Below are positions 52,915 to 61,499 of a DNA stretch of 64,000 nt, piece after piece. Made by a program: the position numbers and the translations under genes. Source of the stretch: Pandoraea sputorum (GTDB lineage Bacteria; Pseudomonadota; Gammaproteobacteria; Burkholderiales; Burkholderiaceae). The stretch spans positions 124,001 through 188,000 of the forward strand of contig NZ_CP010431.2 in the NCBI RefSeq assembly GCF_000814845.2, given 5' to 3'. The notes under the pieces were generated by a model. The model saw only the letters and a list, made by a program, of their open reading frames with translations. It ran no database searches and was not told the DNA's origin. Numbering within the stretch: position 1 is the stretch's first letter; every line of letters starts with the position of its first letter.

Positions 52915-55255
52915 CGGCAGCGGCTTGCTCAAGCACATCGTCATCCGCACGCTGATCGTCACGATGGCGCTGGTCGCCATCGGTCTGTTCGGCCTGCTTG
53001 CGCTTGCGTCGGCCAATACCGAATTCTTCGATCGCTACTATTCGCTGCTCTACACCGCGAATATCGCGGTCGCGTTCATCTTCGTCTTCATCGTCGGCGC
53101 GCTCGTCTGGATCATTCTCGTACGGCTGCGCCAGCGACGTTTCGGCACGCGACTGCTGGCCAAGCTCGCGATCTTTTTCGCGCTGGTGGGTGTGCTGCCG
53201 GGCGGCATCATTTATCTCGTGTCGCTGCAATTCGTCTCGCGCAGCATCGAATCGTGGTTTGACGTGCGGGTTGAGACGGCGCTCGACTCCGGTCTCGAAC
53301 TCGGGCGTGCGATTCTGAACAACGGCTTGTCCGATCTGAGTGCGAAGGCGCAATTGGTGGCCGACAATCTGGCGTCGAGCGGCGAGAAGGGCGGCACGCT
53401 CACGCTGCTGCGCATGCGAGATCAGTTCGGCTTGCAGGACGCGACCATCGTCGACGGCAACGGGCGCGTGCTGGCCTCGGCCTCAGGCAACTTCAACGCG
53501 CTGGTGCCCGATCTGCCCACGGCGCTGATGTTGCGACAGGCGCGCACGCAACCGCGTGGCTACACGGCCATCGAAGGCGGCAGCGAAGGCTACGACCGGC
53601 ACGAAGGACACGATCAGTTGCGCTGGCGGGTGGTGATCCGCATTCCGTCGAGTTACACGTCGTCGTTGCAGGACGACGAACGGTTTCTGCAAGTCACCCA
53701 ACTGGTCCCGGCCAATCTGGCCAAGAGCGCCGAGGCCGTGCAGAACGCTTATCGCGAGTATCAGGAGAAGGCGCTGGGACGCACGGGCCTTCGCAAGATG
53801 TACATCGGTACGTTGACGCTATCGCTATTCCTCGCGACCTTCGTGGCGATGATGCTCGCGCTGGCGCTCGGCAGTCAGCTGGCGCGTCCGCTGTTTCTGC
53901 TCGCGCGCGGCACGCAGGAAGTGGCGGCCGGCGACTTGTCGCCCAAGGGTGAGGTGCGTACCAATGACGAACTGGGTTTCCTGACGCAGGCCTTCAATGC
54001 AATGACGCGTCAGTTGTCCGACGCGCGCGCCACCGTCGAGCGCAACCGGCTCGCGCTGGAAAGTTCGAAGGCGCACCTGGAGTCCATTCTGTCGAGCCTG
54101 ACGGCCGGTGTGTTCGTCTTCGACCGCGATTTCCGACTGACGACGGCCAACGCCGGCGCCGAACGCATCTTCAAGCAGAGTTTTCAGGGCGAGTTGAATC
54201 GCTCGCCCGCCCATATTCCGGCGCTGGTAGAGTTCGGTGAAACGCTACGTCGTGCGTTCGCCGATCGCGACGCCAATGCCGACGTCGGCCCGCGCGGGCA
54301 CTGGCAGCAGCAGATCGGTCTGACGCTGCCAGGCGAAACCGACGGCGTGACGCTGCTGGTGCGCGGCTCGCATCTGCCGGAGCCGATGGTGGCGGTGGCC
54401 GGGGTGCCGACCAGCGCAGGCGGTGGCTACGTGGTGGTGTTCGACGACATCAGCGACGTGATCTCCGCGCAGCGCTCGGTGGCATGGGCCGAAGTGGCGC
54501 GGCGTCTGGCGCACGAGATCAAGAATCCGCTCACGCCGATTCAACTCTCGGCGGAGCGTTTGCAGATGAAGCTGTCCGACAAGCTGCCGCCGGCCGACGC
54601 CGAAGTATTGCGCAAGGGCGCGACGACCATCGTCAATCAGGTGGCGGCCATGAAGCGCATGGTGGACGATTTCCGCGACTATGCGCGACTGCCGCCCGCG
54701 ATCATGCATCCGTTGCAACTCAACGAGCTGATTGGCGAAGTGTTGACGTTGTATGGTGTGGATGAAGGACGCGGCACGATCCGTCCGTATCTCGATGCCG
54801 AGCTGCCGGAGATCCGCGGAGACTCGACGCAATTGCGGCAGGTTATCCATAATCTGCTGCAGAATGCTCAAGATGCGGTCGGCGGAACCGAAAACCCTCT
54901 TATCACGGTGGAAACGAAGACAGTAGAATACGCAGGAACGGATGTGCATCCCGGCGAACCGAAGCGCACAGCAGTGCGTCTGACGATCACGGACAATGGG
55001 CCGGGCTTCCCGGCGCGCATTCTGACCCGCGCATTCGAACCCTACGTGACGACCAAGTCGAAGGGCACCGGGCTCGGGTTGGCGATGGTCAAGAAGATCA
55101 TCGACGAGCATCAGGCGCGTATCGACATCCGTAACCGGTCTTTACCCGAGGGCGAAGGCAGTGCAGGTGCACAGATTTCGATCTTGTTTACTCAATTGGC
55201 TGACGACCAGGAACTGCCGCGCAGCAAGCCGGCAGAACACACGAAGGTAGCGTAA
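52904..55255 (+). CDS. ntrY: NtrY-like sensor histidine kinase
   Basis: A 783-residue membrane kinase. It has several N-terminal helices (about 12-30, 46-75, 86-108), a periplasmic or extracytoplasmic region, another helix (about 305-325), a HAMP linker, a PAS region (about 400-480), HisKA with phospho-acceptor His537 (RRLAHEIKNPLTPIQLS), and HATPase (NLLQNAQDAV, DNGPGFP, GTGLGLAMVKKI). GTG 52904 with GGAG six bases before is the best start; it overlaps the previous gene by 11 bases. The ATG upstream (52808) lies deep in the DUF4390 gene. Partner regulator follows immediately. Confidence 0.92.
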   Translation: MSNNGSGLLKHIVIRTLIVTMALVAIGLFGLLALASANTEFFDRYYSLLYTANIAVAFIFVFIVGALVWIILVRLRQRRFGTRLLAKLAIFFALVGVLPGGIIYLVSLQFVSRSIESWFDVRVETALDSGLELGRAILNNGLSDLSAKAQLVADNLASSGEKGGTLTLLRMRDQFGLQDATIVDGNGRVLASASGNFNALVPDLPTALMLRQARTQPRGYTAIEGGSEGYDRHEGHDQLRWRVVIRIPSSYTSSLQDDERFLQVTQLVPANLAKSAEAVQNAYREYQEKALGRTGLRKMYIGTLTLSLFLATFVAMMLALALGSQLARPLFLLARGTQEVAAGDLSPKGEVRTNDELGFLTQAFNAMTRQLSDARATVERNRLALESSKAHLESILSSLTAGVFVFDRDFRLTTANAGAERIFKQSFQGELNRSPAHIPALVEFGETLRRAFADRDANADVGPRGHWQQQIGLTLPGETDGVTLLVRGSHLPEPMVAVAGVPTSAGGGYVVVFDDISDVISAQRSVAWAEVARRLAHEIKNPLTPIQLSAERLQMKLSDKLPPADAEVLRKGATTIVNQVAAMKRMVDDFRDYARLPPAIMHPLQLNELIGEVLTLYGVDEGRGTIRPYLDAELPEIRGDSTQLRQVIHNLLQNAQDAVGGTENPLITVETKTVEYAGTDVHPGEPKRTAVRLTITDNGPGFPARILTRAFEPYVTTKSKGTGLGLAMVKKIIDEHQARIDIRNRSLPEGEGSAGAQISILFTQLADDQELPRSKPAEHTKVA

Positions 55256-55996
55256 ATGGCAACCATTTTGGTGGTGGATGACGAAATGGGGATCCGGGAG
55301 CTGCTCTCGGAGATTCTGAGCGACGAGGGGCATGTCGTGGAGGTCGCGGAGAACGCGCAGGAAGCGCGCGCTTTCCGTGCCGCACACACGCCCGATCTCG
55401 TGCTGCTCGATATCTGGATGCCCGATACCGACGGCGTGACCTTGCTCAAGGAATGGGCGGCACAGCAGTTGCTGACCATGCCCGTGATCATGATGTCCGG
55501 ACATGCCACGATCGACACCGCCGTTGAGGCGACGAAGATCGGCGCGCTCAATTTCCTCGAGAAGCCCATTGCTCTGCAAAAGCTGTTGCAGGCGGTGGAG
55601 CAGGGGTTGGCGCGCGGCAAACGCGAAGCGTCCAGTGGGGCGGCGAGCGCCTTCGAAAGCGATGACGACGCGCTCGAAGCCGGTGTTTTCGGCGAGAGCG
55701 AGTCGCGCCACGCCGGTGCGGGTCTGAACGGTACGGCCTCGCATCATGCGCCGCTTGGCGTGAGCGATGCAGACGGCGTGAGCGGCCTGGCCGGTGCGGG
55801 CATGTCGGCGGACATCTCCTTCGACGTCCCGCTTCGCGAAGCCCGCGACGCGTTCGAGCGCGCATACTTTGCTTACCATCTGGCCAAGGAACACGGCAGC
55901 ATGACGCGTGTGGCCGAGAAGACCGGGCTGGAACGCACGCACTTGTATCGCAAGCTCAAGCAATTGGGCGTCGAACTGTCCAAGAGCAAGACCTGA
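55256..55996 (+). CDS. NtrX-like response regulator without the AAA+ domain
   Basis: A 246-residue regulator: a receiver domain (1-122) with Asp9/Asp10 (VVDDE), phospho-acceptor Asp52 (LLDIWMPDTDG) and Lys103 (FLEKPIAL). A Gly/Ala/Ser-rich linker follows (about 123-192), then a Fis-type HTH (about 198-242, GSMTRVAEKTGLERTHLYRKLKQLGV). The receiver and HTH are NtrX-like, but the central sigma-54-binding AAA+ ATPase (with GAFTGA), normally about 230 residues, is absent, so it cannot act as a sigma-54 activator. The ATG follows the kinase stop directly. Confidence 0.9.
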   Translation: MATILVVDDEMGIRELLSEILSDEGHVVEVAENAQEARAFRAAHTPDLVLLDIWMPDTDGVTLLKEWAAQQLLTMPVIMMSGHATIDTAVEATKIGALNFLEKPIALQKLLQAVEQGLARGKREASSGAASAFESDDDALEAGVFGESESRHAGAGLNGTASHHAPLGVSDADGVSGLAGAGMSADISFDVPLREARDAFERAYFAYHLAKEHGSMTRVAEKTGLERTHLYRKLKQLGVELSKSKT

Positions 55997-56066
55997 TGGA
56001 ACGGCGGTGTGGCGCGTGCAAAGGTGCCGCCATGCCGCTTCGCTGCAGATTTTTTAGTGTAGGGGC

Positions 56067-56095
56067 TTGCGCAAAGCGTATTCGTTCTCTATAAT
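56067..56095 (+). promoter_or_regulatory. Promoter of tRNA-Phe
   Basis: TTGCGC (56067-56072), 17-base spacer, TATAAT (56090-56095), 12 bases before the mature tRNA 5' end. Confidence 0.7.
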
Positions 56096-56107
56096 CTCTT
56101 TTCTCTT

Positions 56108-56183
56108 GGCCCGGTAGCTCAGTTGGTAGAGCAGCGGATTGAAAATCCGCGTGTCGTTGGTTCGATTCCGACCCAGGCCACCA
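56108..56183 (+). tRNA. tRNA-Phe (GAA anticodon)
   Basis: A 76-base cloverleaf with encoded CCA. The D-arm GCTC/GAGC, the anticodon arm GCGGA-TTGAAAA-TCCGC (anticodon GAA) and the T-arm GTTGG-TTCGATT-CCGAC all fold. In the 7-base acceptor stem, GGCCCGG against CCAGGCC leaves a C5-A68 mismatch. A promoter lies ahead and a terminator behind, so it is a single-gene unit. No integrated element abuts it. Confidence 0.95.
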
Positions 56184-56190
56184 AATTCGA

Positions 56191-56219
56191 AGGGCTTGCG
56201 CATATCGCAAGCCCTTTTT
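56191..56219 (+). terminator. Terminator of tRNA-Phe
   Basis: AGGGCTTGCG-N5-CGCAAGCCCT followed by TTTT, eight bases after the tRNA. Confidence 0.9.
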
Positions 56220-56475
56220 GCGTTTGACCGAAAACGCTGCCCGATGATGGGTATAACGGCCCGGCGATAGCTGCGCGGGGCAACGCGGTTCAAAATCGCG
56301 TGACAACTCCCGCACGCGGGTTGCCCGGAAGGTCCGGGGACGTTCGAGACTGCGATGTCCGTAAGTCCTGAATGTCCGAAAGGTCCGATCTTCGATGGCA
56401 ACCGCAAGCGCGTGCCCCGGCCCCCGCTGTCGCGATGCCTCGATGCTCCGACGGCAAGGGCGATACTGCTAGCGC

Positions 56476-57216
56476 ATGATCATGACGACAAGCACCGATT
56501 CCGCTCTGGTTCTGTTCTCCGGTGGACAGGATTCGACCACCTGCCTCGCGTGGGCGCTCTCGCGCTACGCGCGCGTCGAGACGCTGGGTTTCGATTACGG
56601 CCAGCGCCATAGCGTCGAGCTCGAGTGCCGCACCGACGTGCTGGCGAAGCTCCGCGAACGTTTTCCGCAATGGGCGCCGCGACTGGGCGACGATCACATG
56701 ATCGACCTGTCGATTCTCGGTCAGATCAGCGAAACCTCGCTGACGCGCGAAACCACGATTGCGATGGCGGCGAATAATCTGCCAAACACCTTCGTACCGG
56801 GACGAAATCTGCTGTTTCTGACGATTGGTGCGACCATTGCGTATCGCCGTGGCTTGCGCGTGCTCGTCGGCGGAATGTGCGAGACGGATTTCTCCGGCTA
56901 CCCCGATTGCCGCGACGACACCATGAAGGCGCTTCAGGTCGCGCTTAATCTGGGTATGGACCAGCGCTTCATCGTCGAGACACCGCTGATGTGGATCGAC
57001 AAGGCCGATACGTGGCAGATGGCGCAGGATCTGGGCGGCGACGTGCTCGTGGAGACCGTGCGCGAAGACACGCACACGTGCTATCTGGGCGAGCGCAGCG
57101 TGCTGCACCCGTGGGGCTACGGATGCGGCGAATGTCCGGCGTGCCAGTTGCGTCAGCGTGGCTACGAGCAGTGGCGGGCACGCGATAACCGGAATCAGGG
57201 TCGCCAGGCGGTCTGA
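56476..57216 (+). CDS. queC: 7-cyano-7-deazaguanine synthase QueC
   Basis: A 246-residue PP-loop ATPase that makes preQ0 from 7-carboxy-7-deazaguanine and ammonia, for queuosine in tRNA. The PP-loop SGGQDS is at 15-20. [12 protein letters not shown] and the C-terminal zinc cysteines in CYLGERS and [15 protein letters not shown] are present. ATG 56476 or 56482 (MTTS) may be used. queE follows after 26 bases. No preQ1-type riboswitch was recognised in the 292-base upstream gap. Confidence 0.96.
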   Translation: MIMTTSTDSALVLFSGGQDSTTCLAWALSRYARVETLGFDYGQRHSVELECRTDVLAKLRERFPQWAPRLGDDHMIDLSILGQISETSLTRETTIAMAANNLPNTFVPGRNLLFLTIGATIAYRRGLRVLVGGMCETDFSGYPDCRDDTMKALQVALNLGMDQRFIVETPLMWIDKADTWQMAQDLGGDVLVETVREDTHTCYLGERSVLHPWGYGCGECPACQLRQRGYEQWRARDNRNQGRQAV

Positions 57217-57242
57217 TTCTTCATAGTCGAATCGAGAGCATC

Positions 57243-57878
57243 ATGACGTACGCGGTAAAGGAAATCTTCTACACATTGCAGGGCGAGGGCGCAAACGCCG
57301 GACGCCCGGCCGTGTTCTGCCGGTTCGCAGGCTGCAACCTGTGGACCGGGCGCGAAGAGGACCGCGCCGATGCCGTCTGCCAGTTCTGCGATACGGACTT
57401 CGTCGGCACCGATGGCGAGAACGGCGGGAAGTACCGCACACCTGCCGAGCTCGTCGCACAGGTCGTCGCGCTGTGGCCGCAGGACGATCGCGCGCACCGC
57501 TTCATCGTGTGCACCGGTGGCGAGCCTCTGCTTCAGCTCGACGCGCCGCTGATCGCTGCGTTGCATGCCGAGGGGTTTCGCATTGCCGTGGAAACCAATG
57601 GCACGCAAGCGATTCCCGAAGGCATCGACTGGGTGTGCGTGAGCCCGAAGGCCGATGCCGAACTGATCGTCACGCGTGGCGACGAACTGAAGGTTGTGGT
57701 GCCGCAGGATCGTCAGCGTCTGGCCGATTACGAAGCGCTCGACTTCACGCACTTCTATCTGCAACCGATGGATGGCCCGTTGCGGGACACGAATACCAGG
57801 CTGGCGATCGACTATTGCAAGTCGCACCCGCGCTGGTCGTTGTCGATGCAGACGCACAAATACCTGAATATTCCCTGA
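57243..57878 (+). CDS. queE: 7-carboxy-7-deazaguanine synthase QueE
   Basis: A 211-residue radical SAM enzyme converting 6-carboxytetrahydropterin to 7-carboxy-7-deazaguanine. The cluster motif is C31-x14-C46-x2-C49, the long-insert variant found in proteobacterial QueE. FYTLQGEGANAGRPAVFCRF (9-28) and CTGGEPLLQLD are family blocks. GAGAG lies ahead of the ATG. Part of queC-queE-queD. Confidence 0.96.
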   Translation: MTYAVKEIFYTLQGEGANAGRPAVFCRFAGCNLWTGREEDRADAVCQFCDTDFVGTDGENGGKYRTPAELVAQVVALWPQDDRAHRFIVCTGGEPLLQLDAPLIAALHAEGFRIAVETNGTQAIPEGIDWVCVSPKADAELIVTRGDELKVVVPQDRQRLADYEALDFTHFYLQPMDGPLRDTNTRLAIDYCKSHPRWSLSMQTHKYLNIP

Positions 57879-57887
57879 GCCGTTGCT

Positions 57888-58331
57888 GTGATTACGATTA
57901 CCCGGAAACTCGAATTCGATGCGGGCCACCGCATTCCCGATCACCGAAGCCAGTGCCGCAATCTGCACGGGCATCGCTACGTGCTCGAAATCACGCTTGC
58001 GGGCGAAGTGAGCCGTGAGAGCGGTGCGTCCGACAACGGCATGGTGATGGACTTTGCCGACGTGAAGGCGCTCGCCAACGAGCACCTCGTGTCGGTGTGG
58101 GACCACGCATTCCTCGTCTATGAAGGCGACACGGCCGTGCGCACTTTCCTTGAGACGATGCCCGACCACAAGACCGTGGTGTTCGATCGCGTGCCGACCG
58201 TCGAGAATCTCGCCGCTGCGGCGTTCGACAAGCTGAGCCATGTGTTCGATGCGCATTACGGTCGCGACCTGCGCCTGGTGCGTCTGCGTCTTTACGAGAC
58301 GCCGAACTGCTGGTCGGAAGTGACCGCCTGA
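57888..58331 (+). CDS. queD: 6-carboxytetrahydropterin synthase QueD
   Basis: A 147-residue enzyme of the PTPS fold, acting before QueE on dihydroneopterin triphosphate. Zinc ligands are His14, His27 and His29, and the catalytic Cys23 sits in CRNLHGH; DHAFL and the C-terminal YETPNCWSEV are family features. It starts with GTG 57888, nine bases after queE. It closes the queuosine operon. Confidence 0.95.
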   Translation: MITITRKLEFDAGHRIPDHRSQCRNLHGHRYVLEITLAGEVSRESGASDNGMVMDFADVKALANEHLVSVWDHAFLVYEGDTAVRTFLETMPDHKTVVFDRVPTVENLAAAAFDKLSHVFDAHYGRDLRLVRLRLYETPNCWSEVTA

Positions 58332-58354
58332 GCGACGGCTTGTGCGAATTGGCC

Positions 58355-58372
58355 GTCATCCTCCGGGATGAC
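58355..58372. repeat. Hairpin 1 downstream of queD
   Basis: GTCATCC-N4-GGATGAC, 23 bases after the queD stop. No U-tract follows directly. Confidence 0.5.
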
Positions 58373-58375
58373 GCC

Positions 58376-58408
58376 CGCGATGTCACAGAACCGATATGTG
58401 ACATCGCG
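58376..58408. promoter_or_regulatory. Perfect 11-base inverted repeat upstream of the DsrE-like gene
   Basis: CGCGATGTCAC-N11-GTGACATCGCG, 78 bases before the DsrE-like start and directly after hairpin 1. The length and symmetry suit a dimeric regulator; an mRNA hairpin is the alternative. A TATAAC-like -10 element lies downstream near 58443. Confidence 0.5.
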
Positions 58409-58486
58409 CTATGATGCGGCTGGTTACACGTAACTGGCATCTATAACGTCAATCGCCAACACCCGATATCGCGAAAGGGGACTCTC

Positions 58487-58912
58487 ATGATCAAGACTTT
58501 GCTGCGCGGCCTGCTGACCGCATTCCTGTTCACTGTTTTCGCTGTACCGGCCACGTCGGCATTTGCGGAAGACAAGGTCGTGTATCACATCAACGACGCC
58601 GAGCATCAGGCACTCGCAGGCTTGCGCAACATCCGCAACCAGCTGGACACGGTGCCGGACACCAAGATCGTGGTTGTCGCGCATTCGCAGGGCGTCGATT
58701 TTCTGATGGAGAGTTACAAGGATGCGGCGACCGTCGGGCCGCTGATCTCGGCCCTGCACGCGCGCGGCGTCAAGTTCGAGGTGTGCGAAATCACGCTCAA
58801 GCAGCGCAATCTGAAGAAGGACCAGTTTGTGCTGGACGCGGACTTCACACCGTCCGGCGTGGTCGAACTGACGCGCTTGCAGCAAAAGGGCTATGCCTAC
58901 ATCAAGCCGTAA
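58487..58912 (+). CDS. Periplasmic DsrE-family protein
   Basis: A 141-residue protein. A signal peptide (1-27, ending SAFAED) is followed by a DsrE/DsrF-like alpha/beta domain: KVVYHINDAEHQALAGLRNIRNQL, then KIVVVAHSQGVDFLM and a single Cys near residue 100 (FEVCEITLKQR). In sulfur-oxidising relatives a Cys at that strand can carry sulfur; here the role is unknown. AAGGGGA lies ahead of the ATG, and a good terminator follows. Confidence 0.8.
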   Translation: MIKTLLRGLLTAFLFTVFAVPATSAFAEDKVVYHINDAEHQALAGLRNIRNQLDTVPDTKIVVVAHSQGVDFLMESYKDAATVGPLISALHARGVKFEVCEITLKQRNLKKDQFVLDADFTPSGVVELTRLQQKGYAYIKP

Positions 58913-58958
58913 GTGCCCAAGTGCCTAAGTGCGATGGCACGACAGCGATCTCACCCCG

Positions 58959-58989
58959 AAGCCCCGGTTCAAGCCGGGGCTTTTTGTTT
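58959..58989 (+). terminator. Terminator of the DsrE-like gene
   Basis: AAGCCCCGG-N6-CCGGGGCTT followed by TTTG TTTG. Confidence 0.85.
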
Positions 58990-59028
58990 GGCGCACAATA
59001 GGCGTACGTCCGTTCCCGGAGGTGTGCC

Positions 59029-59774
59029 ATGACCCGAGCCGTCCCGACGTCGTTCGCCCTGCGCCGCGTGTTCGCCGGTGCTGTCATTGTGCTTGCGGGC
59101 GTTGCGTGCGCCCCGGTCCCCTACGCGGTCGCTGCCGCACAGGCGCCGGCGCAGGCGCTCACCGATCAGGCCGTGCATCAGTACGAGGCGGGCCAGCAAA
59201 CGCAGGCGCTCGACGCATTTCGCCGCGCCGCCGAGCAGGGCAATCGCCTCGCGCAGTTCGACTACGCGATGATGCTGCTCAACGGCGAGGGGGGACGGCC
59301 GATCCCAACGGCGCTGTGCAATGGCTGGAGCGGGCCGCCAACGCGGGCATGACGCAGGCGCAATACGTCTACGGCAAGATGTTCGACGACGGCTACGTCG
59401 TGAACAAATCGATTCCTCAGGCCAACCTCTGGTACGAGAAAGCCGCGAAGCAGGGCCATGTGCAGGCGCAGGCGGCCATTGCCAACGAGTACTTCATCGG
59501 GCGGGGCGTGCCCAAAGACTACAAGACTGCCTTCACCTGGTACGAAAAAGCGGCGCGCGGCGGTGACCTGCCGTCGCAATACATCGTGGCGAGCTATTAC
59601 GAGCGCGGCTACGGCGTTGTGACGCCCGATCCCGAGCGCGCACGCCTGTGGTACGGGAAGGCCGCCGCGCAGGGCGACGTTGCCGCCCAGGGCAAACTCG
59701 ACGCCATGAATCGAGACCGCGCGCAACGCCTATCACCCGTTCCGCCCACTCAGCCCTCACCAGCCGCGCGATAG
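59029..59774 (+). pseudogene. SEL1-repeat (TPR-like) protein gene interrupted by a frameshift at a G6 run
   Basis: The gene starts at ATG 59029 with a signal peptide and lipoprotein-like region (IVLAGVACAPVP). It reads SEL1-type helices until GEGG near 59294, after which the frame gives non-family residues and stops at 59352. The -1 frame continues exactly at the break with TADPNGAVQWLERAANAG and three further SEL1 repeats (GVPKDYKTAFTWYEKAARGGD and others) to 59774. Joined, the product would be about 248 residues. The break lies in GGGGGG (59289-59294); one extra G would restore it, or a -1 slip on G-GGG-GGA. It is a real pseudogene, a sequence error, a phase-variable gene or a recoded gene; the sequence cannot tell which. 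Confidence 0.85.
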
Positions 59775-59947
59775 CGCAGCGGATTTTTGAAGTCCTGATC
59801 ACGCATCTCCCGGATGCGAAGAATCCCATCATGAATCGCTGATCCCGGGTCGGTATTCTCAGCCTCAACGAATTCATTGTTGAGGAGCGCGAACGACGAA
59901 CACCGCCGACGTCGACTGACAGTCCGGTATCGCTTGCTCGCGAAGAG

Positions 59948-61159
59948 ATGATGGAATCAGACCTCCGACCCGACGAGATCGACGACATTCCCCAAGGGGC
60001 GGTGCTACGTCTGCTGACTGGCCCGATGCGCGGCTGCGAGTTCGCGCTGCCGCCCGGGGTGACGCTCTTCGTCATCGGCCCCAGCGATCCCGCGTTCGAT
60101 CGTGGCTGGCAGACGGAAATGCCGCCCAACGCCATCTATGTGCCGATGGACGGCGAAGGTGGCGACAACTTCGAAGTGCTGGTCGACGACGCCGGACGCG
60201 AGGGGCTGTTCGTGCGCGTGCTCAACGAAGGTGCCGGTGCGGAAGTCGCCATCGACGACTCGCAGATCGCACGCATTGGCGATGTTCGCGTGGGCGTGAA
60301 GCGTATCTACGCTGCGTGGTCCGACGAGGTGCAGCGCAGCTTGTGCGCCCGCACGCGGCTCGACGACGTGGTGAGTCCGGCGCACGCGCGCCGACGCTGG
60401 CAGCAGGCGTTCTGGTCGTGCGTTGTCGTCGTGCTGCTCGTCGCAAGCGCGTTCTTTTACTGGCGCTCGGAGCCGCAACGCCAGGCGCAGAGCGTGTCGG
60501 AATACCTCGAGTCGCTCGGCGGTCGCGCCACCGTGCTGCCCGGTAACGATAGTCATCTCTACGTGCTTACGGAAGACGGCGACGCGCGTAACGCATTGGC
60601 GCGCGCGCTCGGCGCAGAGGTCATCAAGCGGGAAAAGCTGGTGCTTGTCGCGCTCGACGAAGAGAACGCGCGCATCACGCAGTGGATCGATACATCGCGC
60701 ACCGAGGTGCTGTATTTCAAGCTCTCGCTCGACGACCCGGCCGTGCCGGAGCTATGGATCAATCGCAAGCAGAAGGGGCTGTCGGACGTGGAGATGACGC
60801 AGTTCCGTCAGGCGCTGCTGGAGCGAATTCCCTATGCCCACCGCGTGAACATCACACTGCATGACGAAACCGAAGCAAACGGCGAAGCCGAGGACGCGCT
60901 CAAACGTCAGATGGTCCCGTTTCTGCGCACCGACACGCCTGAAGGCGTGACGTTCCACATCAGCACGGAACTCGACGATGTCCAGTTGCGCCGTCTCTAT
61001 GGCTTTATGCAGACCTTCGAGCGGCGGTGGGGCAAGCGTCTGGTGCACTTCAACGTCGATTTGCGCGATGACTGGACGGCAAAGCAATCGTACGCGTACG
61101 GTCCGAGCGCTTATGTGAAAGACGGACCGCATCAGTGGCGATTTATCAACCGGCAGTAA
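59948..61159 (+). CDS. sctD: Type III secretion inner-membrane ring protein SctD (PrgH/EprH type)
   Basis: A 403-residue protein. The N-terminal cytoplasmic part (about 15-125) has the FHA-like start AVLRLLTGPMRGCEFALPPG, then one transmembrane helix (155-172) and a periplasmic region with ring-building modules to the end (DWTAKQSYAYG, HQWRFIN). PrgH-type proteins build the outer part of the inner-membrane ring of SPI-1-like injectisomes. It is the first gene of the locus; sctF follows after 25 bases. The ribosome site is weak (GAAGAG). The 173 bases before it hold no recognised gene. Confidence 0.87.
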   Translation: MMESDLRPDEIDDIPQGAVLRLLTGPMRGCEFALPPGVTLFVIGPSDPAFDRGWQTEMPPNAIYVPMDGEGGDNFEVLVDDAGREGLFVRVLNEGAGAEVAIDDSQIARIGDVRVGVKRIYAAWSDEVQRSLCARTRLDDVVSPAHARRRWQQAFWSCVVVVLLVASAFFYWRSEPQRQAQSVSEYLESLGGRATVLPGNDSHLYVLTEDGDARNALARALGAEVIKREKLVLVALDEENARITQWIDTSRTEVLYFKLSLDDPAVPELWINRKQKGLSDVEMTQFRQALLERIPYAHRVNITLHDETEANGEAEDALKRQMVPFLRTDTPEGVTFHISTELDDVQLRRLYGFMQTFERRWGKRLVHFNVDLRDDWTAKQSYAYGPSAYVKDGPHQWRFINRQ

Positions 61160-61184
61160 TGCCGCACAGGAGCTTGGAACAACC

Positions 61185-61445
61185 ATGAACGTGAGCACTC
61201 CGGGAGTGAACGGCGAGGACCTGACTTACCTCGAGCAGCTGTCGAAGGAATTCAATGGACCGACATCGGAATTGAAGAAGCGCATGGACGAGGCGATCGA
61301 GCTGATCAAAAGCGACCCGACCGAATCGGAGGGCATGGCCAAATTCCAGGCGGCCATGGCCGCCTACACGACGATGCGTGCAGCACAGTCCGGCACCGTC
61401 AAGACACTGAAGGACACGGCGCAAGGGGTCATCTCCAAGTACTGA
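61185..61445 (+). CDS. sctF: Type III secretion needle protein SctF (PrgI type)
   Basis: An 86-residue helical-hairpin needle subunit, polymerising into the extracellular needle. Length and pattern match PrgI/MxiH/BsaL: an N-terminal helix, a P-x-S turn region (NGPTSELKKRMDEAIE), and the C-terminal LKDTAQGVISKY. AGGAG lies ahead of the start. Confidence 0.92.
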   Translation: MNVSTPGVNGEDLTYLEQLSKEFNGPTSELKKRMDEAIELIKSDPTESEGMAKFQAAMAAYTTMRAAQSGTVKTLKDTAQGVISKY

Positions 61446-61499
61446 TGCACGTGCCATCGACTGCCCGTGTGTTTCACCGACATATCGAACGAGGCTGCC

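Noticed and set aside
56220..56475. Possible preQ1 riboswitch upstream of queC
   Set aside because: No conserved preQ1 aptamer pattern (short hairpin plus A-rich tail near the ribosome site) was found; only GC-rich sequence.
56108..56475. tRNA-Phe as an integration site
   Set aside because: No repeat of the tRNA 3' end, no integrase and no phage genes in the flanks.
59775..59947. A small gene between the SEL1 gene and sctD
   Set aside because: Short open frames exist, but none has a ribosome site or recognisable protein pattern.
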